A stretch of DNA of 64,000 bases, taken from Herbaspirillum aquaticum. Its GTDB lineage: Bacteria; Pseudomonadota; Gammaproteobacteria; Burkholderiales; Burkholderiaceae_D. Positions 50,190-58,547 of the stretch are shown here, one piece after another. The stretch covers positions 186,001 to 250,000 of the forward strand of contig NZ_NJGV01000006.1 in NCBI RefSeq assembly GCF_002213425.1, read 5' to 3'. A program made the translations under genes and the position numbers. The notes beneath the pieces were generated by a model. The model was not told the DNA's origin. It did no database searches and worked only from the letters and a program-made list of their open reading frames with translations. The stretch's first letter is position 1. Each line of letters begins with the position of its first letter.

Positions 50190-50220
50190 GCCGGATCCCG
50201 CTCCACCATAGGGATCCGGC
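50190..50220 (+). other. Intergenic hairpin between amaB-like and binding-protein genes
   Basis: GCCGGATCCC and GGGATCCGGC form a perfect 10-bp stem with an 11-base loop. No U-run follows, so it is more likely an mRNA-stabilising or partial-termination element than a full terminator. Confidence 0.55.
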
Positions 50221-50287
50221 ATGGCATCCCACGACCCACGCCCGCGCAAGCGGGATCCACAACGGCAAACCGGCAAGGAGTGCAGTA

Positions 50288-51331
50288 ATGAAGATGAAGA
50301 CCCTGGCAGTGACCTGTGCAATCGCTGCGACCCTGATCGCTACTGGCGCGCAGGCGCAGACCAAGACCATTTACGTCGGCATGAACGGCGGCACGATGGA
50401 GAAGAACTACACCGCCTCGATCTTCCCCGACTTCGAGAAGGCCAACAACGTCAAGGTGGTGGTGGTGCCCGGCACCTCCTCCGACATCATCGCCAAGATG
50501 CAGGCCCAGCGCGACAAGCCGCAAATGCACGTGGCCTTCCTCGATGACGGCATCATGTATCGCGCCATCAACATGAGCCTGTGCGAAAAGGTCAAGGACG
50601 CTGCCGTGCTCAAGGATGTCTATCCCTTCGCGCGCCTGGCCAACGACCAGGCCGTGGCCATCGAGATGGGCGTGCTTGGCATCGGCTACAACAAGAAGCT
50701 GTTCGCCGAGAAGGGCTGGCCGGCACCGACCTCGTGGATGGATTTCGCTGATCCCAAGTACAAGCAGAAGGTGGTGTTCCAGTCGATCTCGGCCAGTACC
50801 TTTGGCCTCTATGGCTTCATGATGTTCAACCGCCTGGTGGGCGGTACCGACAAGAACGTCGACCCCGGCTTCAAGAAGTGGGGCAGCACCGTCGGCCCCA
50901 ACGTGGTCGAATATCTCTCCAGCTCGGCCAAGATTTCGGAGATGGTGCAGACCAATGAAGCGGCCATCTTCCCGCTGACCGTGACCGGCATCGCCAACCT
51001 GAAGGACAAGGGCATCCCCGCTGAATTCGCCACCCCCAAGGAAGGCGGCGTGCTGCTCATGACCGGCGCTTGCCCGATCAAGGGCAACAGCGAACCGGAA
51101 CTGGCGCAGAAGCTGCTGGAATACCTGCTGACCCCGGCGGTGCAGGCCAAGAGCATGGCGCTGGCCAATTCGATTCCGGTCAACCGCAACGTACCGCTGT
51201 CGGACGCCGCGCAAGCCAAGCTGGGCAAGAGCGAAGTGCTGACCAAGAACCTCAACACCGTCGACTGGGACACCGTCAACGAAAAGCGCTCCGAGTGGAA
51301 CAACCGCTGGAACCGCATGATCGAGCAATAA
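50288..51331 (+). CDS. Periplasmic substrate-binding protein, polyamine/iron-type ABC family
   Basis: AAGGAG lies seven bases upstream. A signal peptide (MKMKTLAVTCAIAATLIATG, cleavage after AQA about residue 23) precedes a PotD/AfuA-like binding-protein fold with KTIYVGMNGGTMEKNYTASI, LGIGYNKKLFAEKGWPAPTS and MDFADPKYKQKVVFQS. No permease or ATPase genes are nearby, so it must use a transporter encoded elsewhere or act as a sensor. Its place between amaB-like and aminotransferase genes suggests it binds lysine, hydroxylysine or a related cation, which is inference. Confidence 0.83.
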   Translation: MKMKTLAVTCAIAATLIATGAQAQTKTIYVGMNGGTMEKNYTASIFPDFEKANNVKVVVVPGTSSDIIAKMQAQRDKPQMHVAFLDDGIMYRAINMSLCEKVKDAAVLKDVYPFARLANDQAVAIEMGVLGIGYNKKLFAEKGWPAPTSWMDFADPKYKQKVVFQSISASTFGLYGFMMFNRLVGGTDKNVDPGFKKWGSTVGPNVVEYLSSSAKISEMVQTNEAAIFPLTVTGIANLKDKGIPAEFATPKEGGVLLMTGACPIKGNSEPELAQKLLEYLLTPAVQAKSMALANSIPVNRNVPLSDAAQAKLGKSEVLTKNLNTVDWDTVNEKRSEWNNRWNRMIEQ

Positions 51332-51344
51332 GCCTGTATCGATC

Positions 51345-52559
51345 ATGACCGCAGCCTATCGTTTCAATCCGGCCTTCCAGTCGCCCCAGGGGTCGCCCAT
51401 CCGCGAGCTGTTCAAGTACACGCAGCAACCCGGCATGATCTCCTTTGCCGGCGGCTATCCGGCCCCTGCGTTGTTCGATACGCAAGGGCTGGCCAAGAGC
51501 GCCGCCACCCTGCTCGACGGCGCAGCGGCGGCCTGCCTGCAATACGGGGCGACCGAAGGCGCCGCGCAGCTGGCGCAAGTGCTCAGGGAAGTCACGCGTG
51601 TGCGCATCGGTGGCGGTGATCCGGGCGACCTGATCGTCACCACGGGTTCACAGCAGGGCTTCGAACTGCTGTTGCGCATCCTGCTGGAACCGGGCGATGG
51701 CGTGGTCATCGAGCGGCCCTGCTATCCGGCGGCGATCCAGGCCCTGCGCCTGGCGCATGCCGAACTGCTGGAAATTCCCGGGGACGCCCGGGGCATGGAT
51801 ACCGATGCCCTGGAAGCCATGCTGCTGGCGGGCGCCCGGCCCAAGCTGCTGTACCTGGTGCCCAGCTTTGCCAATCCGACCGGTGCCACCTTGCCGCTGG
51901 CGCGCCGCCGTCATTTGCTCAGGCTGGCGGTGCGTTACCAGTTCATCGTGATCGAAGATGATCCCTACGGCCAGCTGCGTTTTTCGGGGCAGGCCGAACC
52001 GCCGCTGCTGCAGGTGGCGCAGGAGATCGAGGGGGCGCGCGACTGGCTGGTCTACCTGTCCAGTCTCTCCAAGATCGTGGCGCCGGGTTTGCGCATCGGC
52101 TGGATGTGCGGCCCGTCGGAAATCCTGCGCCGTGCCGTCATCGCCAAGCAGACCGGCGACCTGTGCACCGCGCCGTGGATGCAGATGGTGGCGGCGCAGT
52201 ATCTGCAGGCCGGGCATCTGGAGGCGCATCTGCCGCACATCATCGCCACCTACCGCGAGCGCTGCGCGATCATGCTGTCGTCCTTGCGCGAGGCCTTCGG
52301 CGATCGTCTCGCGCTGATCGCGCCGGAAGGCGGCATGTTCATCTGGGCCAGCTGGAAGGATGGCACCGACGCCACGGCGCTGTTGCAGAGCGCGGTGCGC
52401 CATAACGTCATGTACGTGCCGGGCAGCGCCTTCTATGCGACGCAATCCGATCCGGGCCATTGGCGACTGTCTTTCGCCAATGCCCAGCCGGAGGAGATCA
52501 TCGATGGCGTGGCTCGCCTGAAGCATGCACACCAGGAATGGATGCACATGCTTGCATGA
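51345..52559 (+). CDS. PLP aminotransferase, LysN/2-aminoadipate type
   Basis: This fold-type-I aminotransferase of 404 residues resembles 2-aminoadipate aminotransferases: FAGGYPAPALFDTQGL, YGATEGAAQLAQVLR, VTTGSQQGFELLLRILLEPG and VPSFANPTGATLPLARR, with the internal-aldimine Lys in YLSSLSKIVAPGLRIGW. The catalytic Asp/Tyr pair lies in IVIEDDPYGQLRF. It starts 13 bases after the binding-protein gene. In context it should convert 2-aminoadipate and 2-oxoglutarate to 2-oxoadipate and glutamate. Related MocR/KAT enzymes are broad in substrate, so the assignment depends on neighbours. Confidence 0.82.
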   Translation: MTAAYRFNPAFQSPQGSPIRELFKYTQQPGMISFAGGYPAPALFDTQGLAKSAATLLDGAAAACLQYGATEGAAQLAQVLREVTRVRIGGGDPGDLIVTTGSQQGFELLLRILLEPGDGVVIERPCYPAAIQALRLAHAELLEIPGDARGMDTDALEAMLLAGARPKLLYLVPSFANPTGATLPLARRRHLLRLAVRYQFIVIEDDPYGQLRFSGQAEPPLLQVAQEIEGARDWLVYLSSLSKIVAPGLRIGWMCGPSEILRRAVIAKQTGDLCTAPWMQMVAAQYLQAGHLEAHLPHIIATYRERCAIMLSSLREAFGDRLALIAPEGGMFIWASWKDGTDATALLQSAVRHNVMYVPGSAFYATQSDPGHWRLSFANAQPEEIIDGVARLKHAHQEWMHMLA

Positions 52560-52577
52560 CTTTTCTCCATGCAATGG

Positions 52578-52617
52578 AAACGCCCCGATGCGCTGTGCGG
52601 ATCGGGGCGTTTTCTTT
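52578..52617 (+). terminator. Terminator of the aminotransferase operon
   Basis: AAACGCCCCGAT and ATCGGGGCGTTT form a 12-bp stem around an 11-base loop, followed by TCTTT. It is symmetrical enough to act in both directions. Confidence 0.8.
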
Positions 52618-52806
52618 GGTGCGGGCGATGAAGGTGACGCGAACGAGCGCGGGGACCTTATCAGTACGACGATTGATCTGGTGCCGGCTTGTCGGCGCAT
52701 TGTAAAATTGCCCTATCTCAACATTCTCGTATTGCGAGATTGAATGGCAAGGGGTCTGCCAGCATGAGATGCCATCGACAAACCACAACAATCAAAAGGA
52801 TGAGGC

Positions 52807-53274
52807 ATGAAAAAAATCTGGATCATCACGATCGCGTTGTTCTTGCAGGGCTGTGCCATTGCAATGGGGCCGAAGTTTTCCGGTTACAAGGAAATTGAAG
52901 GGGAGACAGCACAGTTGTACATTCTCCGCACCGAGAACGGCAAGCCGTTCGATCAGTGGTCGGCAGGCCGGACTGGTCACTATCCGACCATGCTGGTCAA
53001 CGGAACCGACATCGGACAGCTCAAACGTGGCGGTTACCTGGTCCGCACCGTCAAGCCGGGACCGGTGCTGGTGGAAACCGAAACCAGCTTCAACTGGCCT
53101 CTGCCTCCCCACCGGATCAAGCTCAATGCCGAAGCAGGAAAACGCTACTTCGTGCAGCTCAATACCGGCTTCAACGGCTTTTCAGGAACGGGACTGGTGG
53201 TGGGTGTTTCCTTCGTCCCCGTCAAAGAGGACGTTGCTTTGCCGCTGTTGAAGGAGCTCACACTCTCAGACTGA
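52807..53274 (+). CDS. DUF2846-like lipoprotein, 155 aa
   Basis: A lipoprotein signal (MKKIWIITIALFLQGCAIAM, Cys16) precedes a beta-rich domain with AQLYILRTENGKPF, PTMLVNGTDIGQLKRGGYLV and VKPGPVLVETETSFNW, the DUF2846 pattern. These proteins are envelope lipoproteins of unknown role. AAAAGGATG precedes the ATG. It stands alone between two terminators. Confidence 0.8.
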   Translation: MKKIWIITIALFLQGCAIAMGPKFSGYKEIEGETAQLYILRTENGKPFDQWSAGRTGHYPTMLVNGTDIGQLKRGGYLVRTVKPGPVLVETETSFNWPLPPHRIKLNAEAGKRYFVQLNTGFNGFSGTGLVVGVSFVPVKEDVALPLLKELTLSD

Positions 53275-53292
53275 TTCTTGATTCTTGAGGAT

Positions 53293-53335
53293 AACGCCCC
53301 GTTGAACCGTTGTGCATCGGGGCGTTGTCTTTTTT
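53293..53335 (+). terminator. Terminator after the lipoprotein gene
   Basis: AACGCCCCG and CGGGGCGTT form a 9-bp stem around a 16-base loop, followed by GTC and a T-run. Confidence 0.8.
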
Positions 53336-53705
53336 GCCGGCGCTGCCTCCATGCCGACCCTATCGCTGCCGGTTGAAGCAACCCTTGCTGTCGCCGGACT
53401 TGTGGAATTCTTCCGCCAGGTGGCCATGGACCGAAATTGTCCAGCGCCTGCAGGGGATTGCCCCTGCCATCGATGCCGCCATTCGCGGCGTATCCCGAGC
53501 GTCACTCCACGTGGAATAGATGGAAGTGATCGGCGCGCAGGTTGCCTTCTTGGCAGATCAGTAGCCCCGGCTCGCGCCATGTTGCCACGCCGGACAGCTT
53601 GACAGGCCTGGACTTGATGCAAGTCATCCTTGTGAGAGATAGGCCACTGCGAGGCGCCTTCCGGCCTCATCATCGCGCTTGCGATCCTGCACGCCCACTG
53701 CCGTG
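53336..53705. other. Region upstream of the metal ATPase gene
   Basis: No supported gene is seen. TTGATGCAAGTCAT at 53614-53627 matches the FNR/Anr consensus TTGAT-N4-ATCAA at 8 of 10 positions and could make the ATPase gene oxygen-responsive. GGGGATTGCCCC-type small palindromes occur near 53455. Confidence 0.35.
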
Positions 53706-56018
53706 ATGCTGCGGCCCAGATCCATGAACTGGCGCCATCGTTTCCATCTTCCCCTGGTCGTCTTCTGCGCCCTGGCATTGGCCACCGGCGCGCTGCTGCA
53801 TGCCTGGCACCTGCCCTTGATCGCCATGCGCGTCTGGCAAGCCAGCGCAGCGCTGGTACTGCTCTTCGTCTTCAGTGAAACGGCGCTGTCCCTGTGGCAA
53901 CGCCAGTGGGGGCTGGACCTGATGGCCTTGCTCACCCTGGCCGGGGCGCTGGTCTTGCAGGAGGAACTGACCGCAGCCGTGATCGCCCTCATGTTCGTCA
54001 CCGGCCGTGCCCTGGAAAGCCACGCCGAGCGCCGTGCCCAGCAGGAGATGTCGGCGCTGCTGGAGAAGGTGCCGCAACACGCGCATCGCCATGAAGACGG
54101 CCGTATCGTGGAGGTCGCGGTGGCGGCGATCCGGCCCGGCGACCGCCTGCTGGTGCGTCCTGGCCAGACGGTGCCGGTCGATGGCATCGCACTGTCGGCA
54201 GCGCTGCTCGACCAGGCCACCCTGACGGGCGAGTCACTACCGGTGAACCTGGCCTCGGGGGCTGCGCTCTGCAGCGGCAGCATCAATGCCGGCGAGGCCT
54301 TCGACCTGCTGGCCACCAGTACGGCAGAGCAGGGGACCTTGGGCAATATCGTGCGGCTGGTCAGTGCCGCCCGCCAGTCCCGTGCGCCGGCAGTGCGGCT
54401 GGCAGATCGCTATGCCTTGCTGTTCGTGCCGCTGGCGCTCGCCTTGGCCGGGCTGGCCTGGCTCATCAGCGGCGACCCGCAGCGGGCGCTGGCGGTCGCC
54501 GTGGTGGCCACGCCTTGTCCCCTGATCCTGGCGGTGCCGGTGGCGCTGGTGTGCGCCATGTCGCGTTGCGCCCAGCAGGGCGTCCTCATCAAGCACGGCG
54601 GTGCGCTGGAAAAGCTGGCGCAGCTGCATACCCTCTTCGTCGACAAGACCGGTACCTTGACCAGCGGCAAGGCGCATCTGGTCGCCCTGCATCCTGCGCC
54701 CGGCATCGGCGCGGATGAGTTGTTGAGACTGGCGGCGTTGCTGGAACAGATGTCGGTCCATGCCATCGCACAGGCCGTGGTGAGTGCGGCGCTCGAACGC
54801 GGAATCGACCTGGCGCTGCCCGAGCAGGTGAGCGAGTCGCCGGGTGCCGGACTGAGCGGACGCGTGCAAGGGCGCGCGCTGCGTGTGGGCAGTCGTGACC
54901 ATGTGCTGCAGGGTGCGGCGCTGCCGGCCTGGGCCGTACCGTTCAGCGAGCGGATCGGCTATGACGCGGTGGCGGGGGTATATGTCGCCATCGAGGGCCG
55001 CCTTGCCGGGGTGTTGTTGCTGGCCGATGAAGTGCGGCTGGAAGCGCCGCGTGCGCTGCGCTTGCTGCGCACGCTCGGTGCGCAACGCATCGTCATGTTG
55101 ACCGGTGATCGTCATGATGTGGCCACCACCATCGGTCGTGCGCTGGGCGTGGACGAGATCCTGGCCGAGCAGAGCCCGGCTTCCAAGCTGGCCGCCATTA
55201 CAGCGGCACGCCGGCAGGGTGTCACGATGATGGTCGGTGATGGTGTCAATGATGCTCCGGCCCTGGCTGCCGCCGATATCGGCGTGGCCATGGGTGCGCG
55301 CGGGGCTGCTGCGGCGGCCGAGTCGGCGCAGGTGGTGTTGCTGGTGGATCGTCTGGATCGCCTGGTGTTGGCCGTGCAGCTGGCGCAGCAGACCCGCCGC
55401 ATTGCCTTGCAGAGCGTGATCGCTGGGATGGGATTATCGGTCGTGGCGATGCTGGTGGCCGCATGCGGCTATCTGCCCCCGGTGGCGGGTGCGGTCTTGC
55501 AGGAGTGCATCGACGTGGCCGTCATCCTCAACGCACTGCGTGTGCTGACCTTGCAGAAGGAAGTCCTGCGCAGCCGCTTGCCAGCGGCCGATCGGGAGCG
55601 CTTGCAGCAAGAGCATGCCGCGCTGTTGCCGATATTGGATCGCCTGCTGTGGCTGGCCGAGCACAGCGAGGTACTCACCGTCAGCGCCTTGCGCGAGGCA
55701 TTGCAGTCCTTGAACGGATTGCTCAAGACGCGCCTGCTGCCCCATGAAACCGAAGACGATGCGCGCCTCTATCCGCGCCTGGCGACGTTGATAGGCGGCC
55801 GTGATCCGATGGCCGCGATGAGCAGCACCCATCGCGAAATCCATCGCCTGAGCCGCACCCTCGAACGCATTGCCGCACAACTGGGCGCAAGTCCCGCTGA
55901 TCCGCCGCTGGCAGCGGCCACTGCACAGGAGCTGCGGCATGCGCTGTACGCCTTGGAGGCCATCTTGCGCTTGCATATCGCCCAGGAGGAAGAGCTTTTT
56001 CATGGGCTCTCCTCCTGA
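53706..56018 (+). CDS. P1B-5-like metal ATPase with C-terminal hemerythrin domain (Nia-like)
   Basis: The ATPase core has the membrane metal motif ATPCPLILAVPVAL (Thr-Pro-Cys-Pro from residue 269), the phosphorylation site DKTGTLT (Asp313), the phosphatase loop LTGES and MVGDGVNDAPALAAAD. No N-terminal HMA domain is present. Residues about 630-770 form a hemerythrin-like four-helix domain with His637, His680 (LLPHETED), His709 (THREIH) and His757/EEE (LHIAQEEELF). TPCP plus C-terminal hemerythrin is the P1B-5 group, including the nickel-iron ATPase Nia. It should export Fe(II) and/or Ni(II). ATGs at 53706 and 53724 and a TTG at 53679 are possible starts. Confidence 0.85.
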   Translation: MLRPRSMNWRHRFHLPLVVFCALALATGALLHAWHLPLIAMRVWQASAALVLLFVFSETALSLWQRQWGLDLMALLTLAGALVLQEELTAAVIALMFVTGRALESHAERRAQQEMSALLEKVPQHAHRHEDGRIVEVAVAAIRPGDRLLVRPGQTVPVDGIALSAALLDQATLTGESLPVNLASGAALCSGSINAGEAFDLLATSTAEQGTLGNIVRLVSAARQSRAPAVRLADRYALLFVPLALALAGLAWLISGDPQRALAVAVVATPCPLILAVPVALVCAMSRCAQQGVLIKHGGALEKLAQLHTLFVDKTGTLTSGKAHLVALHPAPGIGADELLRLAALLEQMSVHAIAQAVVSAALERGIDLALPEQVSESPGAGLSGRVQGRALRVGSRDHVLQGAALPAWAVPFSERIGYDAVAGVYVAIEGRLAGVLLLADEVRLEAPRALRLLRTLGAQRIVMLTGDRHDVATTIGRALGVDEILAEQSPASKLAAITAARRQGVTMMVGDGVNDAPALAAADIGVAMGARGAAAAAESAQVVLLVDRLDRLVLAVQLAQQTRRIALQSVIAGMGLSVVAMLVAACGYLPPVAGAVLQECIDVAVILNALRVLTLQKEVLRSRLPAADRERLQQEHAALLPILDRLLWLAEHSEVLTVSALREALQSLNGLLKTRLLPHETEDDARLYPRLATLIGGRDPMAAMSSTHREIHRLSRTLERIAAQLGASPADPPLAAATAQELRHALYALEAILRLHIAQEEELFHGLSS

Positions 56019-56050
56019 AAGCGTCGCTTGCCGGGGATACGGTTTGCGGA

Positions 56051-58201
56051 TTACAGGTCGATCTTCATGCGCGCCACGACAGTACGTTCCGCGCCCGGCA
56101 TCACGTAGAGGTTGTTCCACGAACCCGGATAGTAGTTGCGGTTGAAGAGGTTGTGGACGTCCAGCGACAGCCGCACATTCTTGCTCACCTGCCAGTAGCT
56201 CAGGAGCTTGACCGTTGCATACGCCGGCAGCGAATAGGTGTCGGCGGTATTGCCCGAGCGGTTGCCGACGTAGTTCACGCCGCCACCCAGTCCATAGCGC
56301 GCGCCATTGGCCGTCGCATCTTCACGCATGACCAAAAGGCCTGCGCTGTAGGCCGGAATGTTGGCCAGGCGCGTGCCTGCGGCCAGGGTCTTGTCCTTGG
56401 TCACGCGCGCGTTGTCCCAGGCGAAGTTGGCCGAGACGCGCCAGTGCGCATCGATCTGGCCATAGGCATCGGCCTCGAAGCCGGTGCTCTTGGCTTCGCC
56501 TGCCGCCACCTGGAAGCCCGGGACGTCGCTGGCGGTGAGGACATTGGTCTTGGTGATGTCGTAGACGGCGAAGTTGGCGCCCAGGCGTTCATCCTGGGTC
56601 TGCAGCTTGAGGCCGGCTTCATAGGCCGTGGAGTGCTGCGGATCGAAGGCGCGGCCGCTGGCGTCCACGCCACTGTTGGCGCGGAAGGATTTGCCTGCCG
56701 TTACATACACGGAACTCCAGGCTGTGGGCAGGTAGGTGATGCCGGCGCGCGGCGAGACCGCGCTCTGTTGCTGCGAGGTGTTGGTGACGCCACCTACACG
56801 ATTCTGGATGCTCTGGTTGTATTGGTCCCAGCGCAGGCCGGCCAGCACTTTCCATTGCGGCGACAGGCTCAGTTGATCCTGCACGAACACTGCCTTGACC
56901 CGCTGATGTTCATCCGAACTGCTGGTGCGATTGGTCAGCGGCAGCAGCGGGCTGCCGTAGACCGGGTTGTAGATGTCGATGGGCGTATTGGCCGAGCGCA
57001 GGATTTCCGTATTCATCCACAGTGTCGACGCTTCGGCACCGATCAACAGGGTGTGACCGATGGCACCGGTGTTGAAGTTGCCCTGCAGCTCCGCCTGGAA
57101 GGAGGTGTCGCGCGAAGGCAGCTGGCGCCAGGTACGGGTGCGGTTGAGCGTGCGATTGTCGGCGGCCAGCGGATTGGAGAGTGCCGCCTCGGTGTAGTAG
57201 CCGTCGAAGCTGCTTTCCTTGTAGCTGGCACCGAGCTTGGCGCGCCACTGTTCCGACAGCGTGCGCTCCAGCGTCAGCTGGTGCGTGTTGCTGCGCATGG
57301 CCATGTTGCCGTCGGAGGGTTCGTTCAGGACGCGGTCACGCGGCAGCGTACCCAGCACGCCGCGCACGTTGATGAGGCCGCGGTCCAGCGGTGTGCTGGC
57401 CTGCAGGAATTCGGCCTCGTAGTTCAGCAGAGTGTCCTTGTCGATTACCCAGGCCAGCGAGGGGGCTACCAGCGAGCGGCGGTTGTGGAGCAAGCTGGAA
57501 CGGCTGTCGCCTTCCTCGGTCATGGCGATCAGGCGATAGGCCAGGTTCTGGCCCAGGGGGCCGGTGCTGTCGACCGTGGCACGGCGCAGCCCGCCGGTGC
57601 CGGCACTGAGTTCGGCGCTGTTCTTGCGCGTGAATTGCGGTTTCTTGGTGACGATGTTGATGGTGCCACCCGGCTCGCTGCTGCCGTAGAGCGCGGCGGC
57701 CGGGCCCTTGAGGAATTCGATGCGTTCGATGGTGGCCGTATCGCGGCGTGGATTGTAGCCGCGCGAACCGGGGAAACCATTGACCAGGAAACCCATGTCG
57801 GTACTGCTGAAACCGCGAATGGCGAAGTTGTCCCAGGTACCGCCGAAGTCATTGAGGCGGCTGATGCCACTGACGTAATCGACCGTATCGGCCAGCCGCA
57901 CCGCACCCAGGTCCTCGATCTGCTGGGGCGTCATCACGCGGACCGACTGCGGCAGTTCCATCAACGGCGTATCGGTGCGCGTGGCGCCGCTGGTGCTGGT
58001 GGCGTTGTAGCTGGTGCCGGCCTTGTCGCGGCCAGCGGAGACGCTGATCTCGGGCAAGGCCGCTGCATTGCTGCCTGCGGCCGTGGCCGTATCGTCGGCC
58101 CATGCCAGCGGCGCCATCGCCAGCAGGCTGGTCAGCAGCCACGCGGCGCTGGTGGTGTGGCGGGAGGGAAGGGGAGTCGCAAATCCTCGGTGCATCATCA
58201 T
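56051..58201 (-). CDS. TonB-dependent siderophore receptor
   Basis: A signal peptide (TSAAWLLTSLLAMAPLAWAD, cleavage about residue 35) precedes the plug domain with TPLMELPQSVRVMTPQQIED, FAIRGFSSTDMGFLVNGFPG and YGSSEPGGTINIVTKKPQF, standard for ferric-siderophore receptors. The 22-strand barrel region ends NLFNRNYYPGSWNNLYVMPG. The last residue is Leu (MKIDL) instead of the usual aromatic terminal residue. A Fur box lies about 40 bp upstream. It imports a ferric siderophore with TonB-ExbBD. It is convergent with the metal ATPase gene, 32 bases apart. The exact siderophore is not evident. Confidence 0.88.
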   Translation of the reverse strand: MMMHRGFATPLPSRHTTSAAWLLTSLLAMAPLAWADDTATAAGSNAAALPEISVSAGRDKAGTSYNATSTSGATRTDTPLMELPQSVRVMTPQQIEDLGAVRLADTVDYVSGISRLNDFGGTWDNFAIRGFSSTDMGFLVNGFPGSRGYNPRRDTATIERIEFLKGPAAALYGSSEPGGTINIVTKKPQFTRKNSAELSAGTGGLRRATVDSTGPLGQNLAYRLIAMTEEGDSRSSLLHNRRSLVAPSLAWVIDKDTLLNYEAEFLQASTPLDRGLINVRGVLGTLPRDRVLNEPSDGNMAMRSNTHQLTLERTLSEQWRAKLGASYKESSFDGYYTEAALSNPLAADNRTLNRTRTWRQLPSRDTSFQAELQGNFNTGAIGHTLLIGAEASTLWMNTEILRSANTPIDIYNPVYGSPLLPLTNRTSSSDEHQRVKAVFVQDQLSLSPQWKVLAGLRWDQYNQSIQNRVGGVTNTSQQQSAVSPRAGITYLPTAWSSVYVTAGKSFRANSGVDASGRAFDPQHSTAYEAGLKLQTQDERLGANFAVYDITKTNVLTASDVPGFQVAAGEAKSTGFEADAYGQIDAHWRVSANFAWDNARVTKDKTLAAGTRLANIPAYSAGLLVMREDATANGARYGLGGGVNYVGNRSGNTADTYSLPAYATVKLLSYWQVSKNVRLSLDVHNLFNRNYYPGSWNNLYVMPGAERTVVARMKIDL

Positions 58202-58242
58202 TGGTATTCAAACAGCCTGGCAAATAAGTCGGGCTGGTGAAT

Positions 58243-58261
58243 ATAAATGATAATCGTTAAC
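58243..58261 (-). promoter_or_regulatory. Fur box upstream of the siderophore receptor
   Basis: The 19 bases contain TGATAATCGTTAAC and match the classical Fur box at 14 of 19 positions, including all of TGATAATC. It lies about 42-60 bases from the receptor start, the expected promoter position. Confidence 0.68.
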
Positions 58262-58475
58262 AATTGTTGGAAAATTGTAAGTTTGTTGTGAAGAAGTGTC
58301 TTCCCGCGTCGTTGTTTTGCAAGTTCATCATTAGGGGTAAATGCTTGCCGTACCGAGGCGAGGCGTCGTCGGCTTGAGGCCAGGGAGCTTAAAGTTCGGC
58401 CAATGCTGGCCCAGATCAAAACATCGGCAATGAGCGCAACAGCGCCCTCATCCGGCTGACTATACTTGGCGCAAG

Positions 58476-58508
58476 GATGGCCGCACGGCAACAGGCTGTG
58501 CGGCCATC
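58476..58508 (+). other. Leader hairpin before the anion transporter gene
   Basis: GATGGCCGCAC and GTGCGGCCATC form a perfect 11-bp stem with an 11-base loop, followed by TTGCTTTC. TATACT at 58461-58466 is a possible -10 box just upstream, so the hairpin could be the start of the leader or an attenuator. It could instead terminate an unseen transcript. Confidence 0.5.
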
Positions 58509-58547
58509 TTGCTTTCATGCTTCCAGTTTCTGTCCCAGGATGATGCG

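Noticed and set aside
49244-51346. Minus-strand open frame of 700 codons
   Set aside because: It spans three unrelated plus-strand genes (aldehyde dehydrogenase, binding protein and their gap), so it cannot be a real single gene.
56153-58240. Plus-strand open frame of 695 codons
   Set aside because: Antisense to the TonB-dependent receptor, whose plug and barrel motifs are clear on the minus strand.
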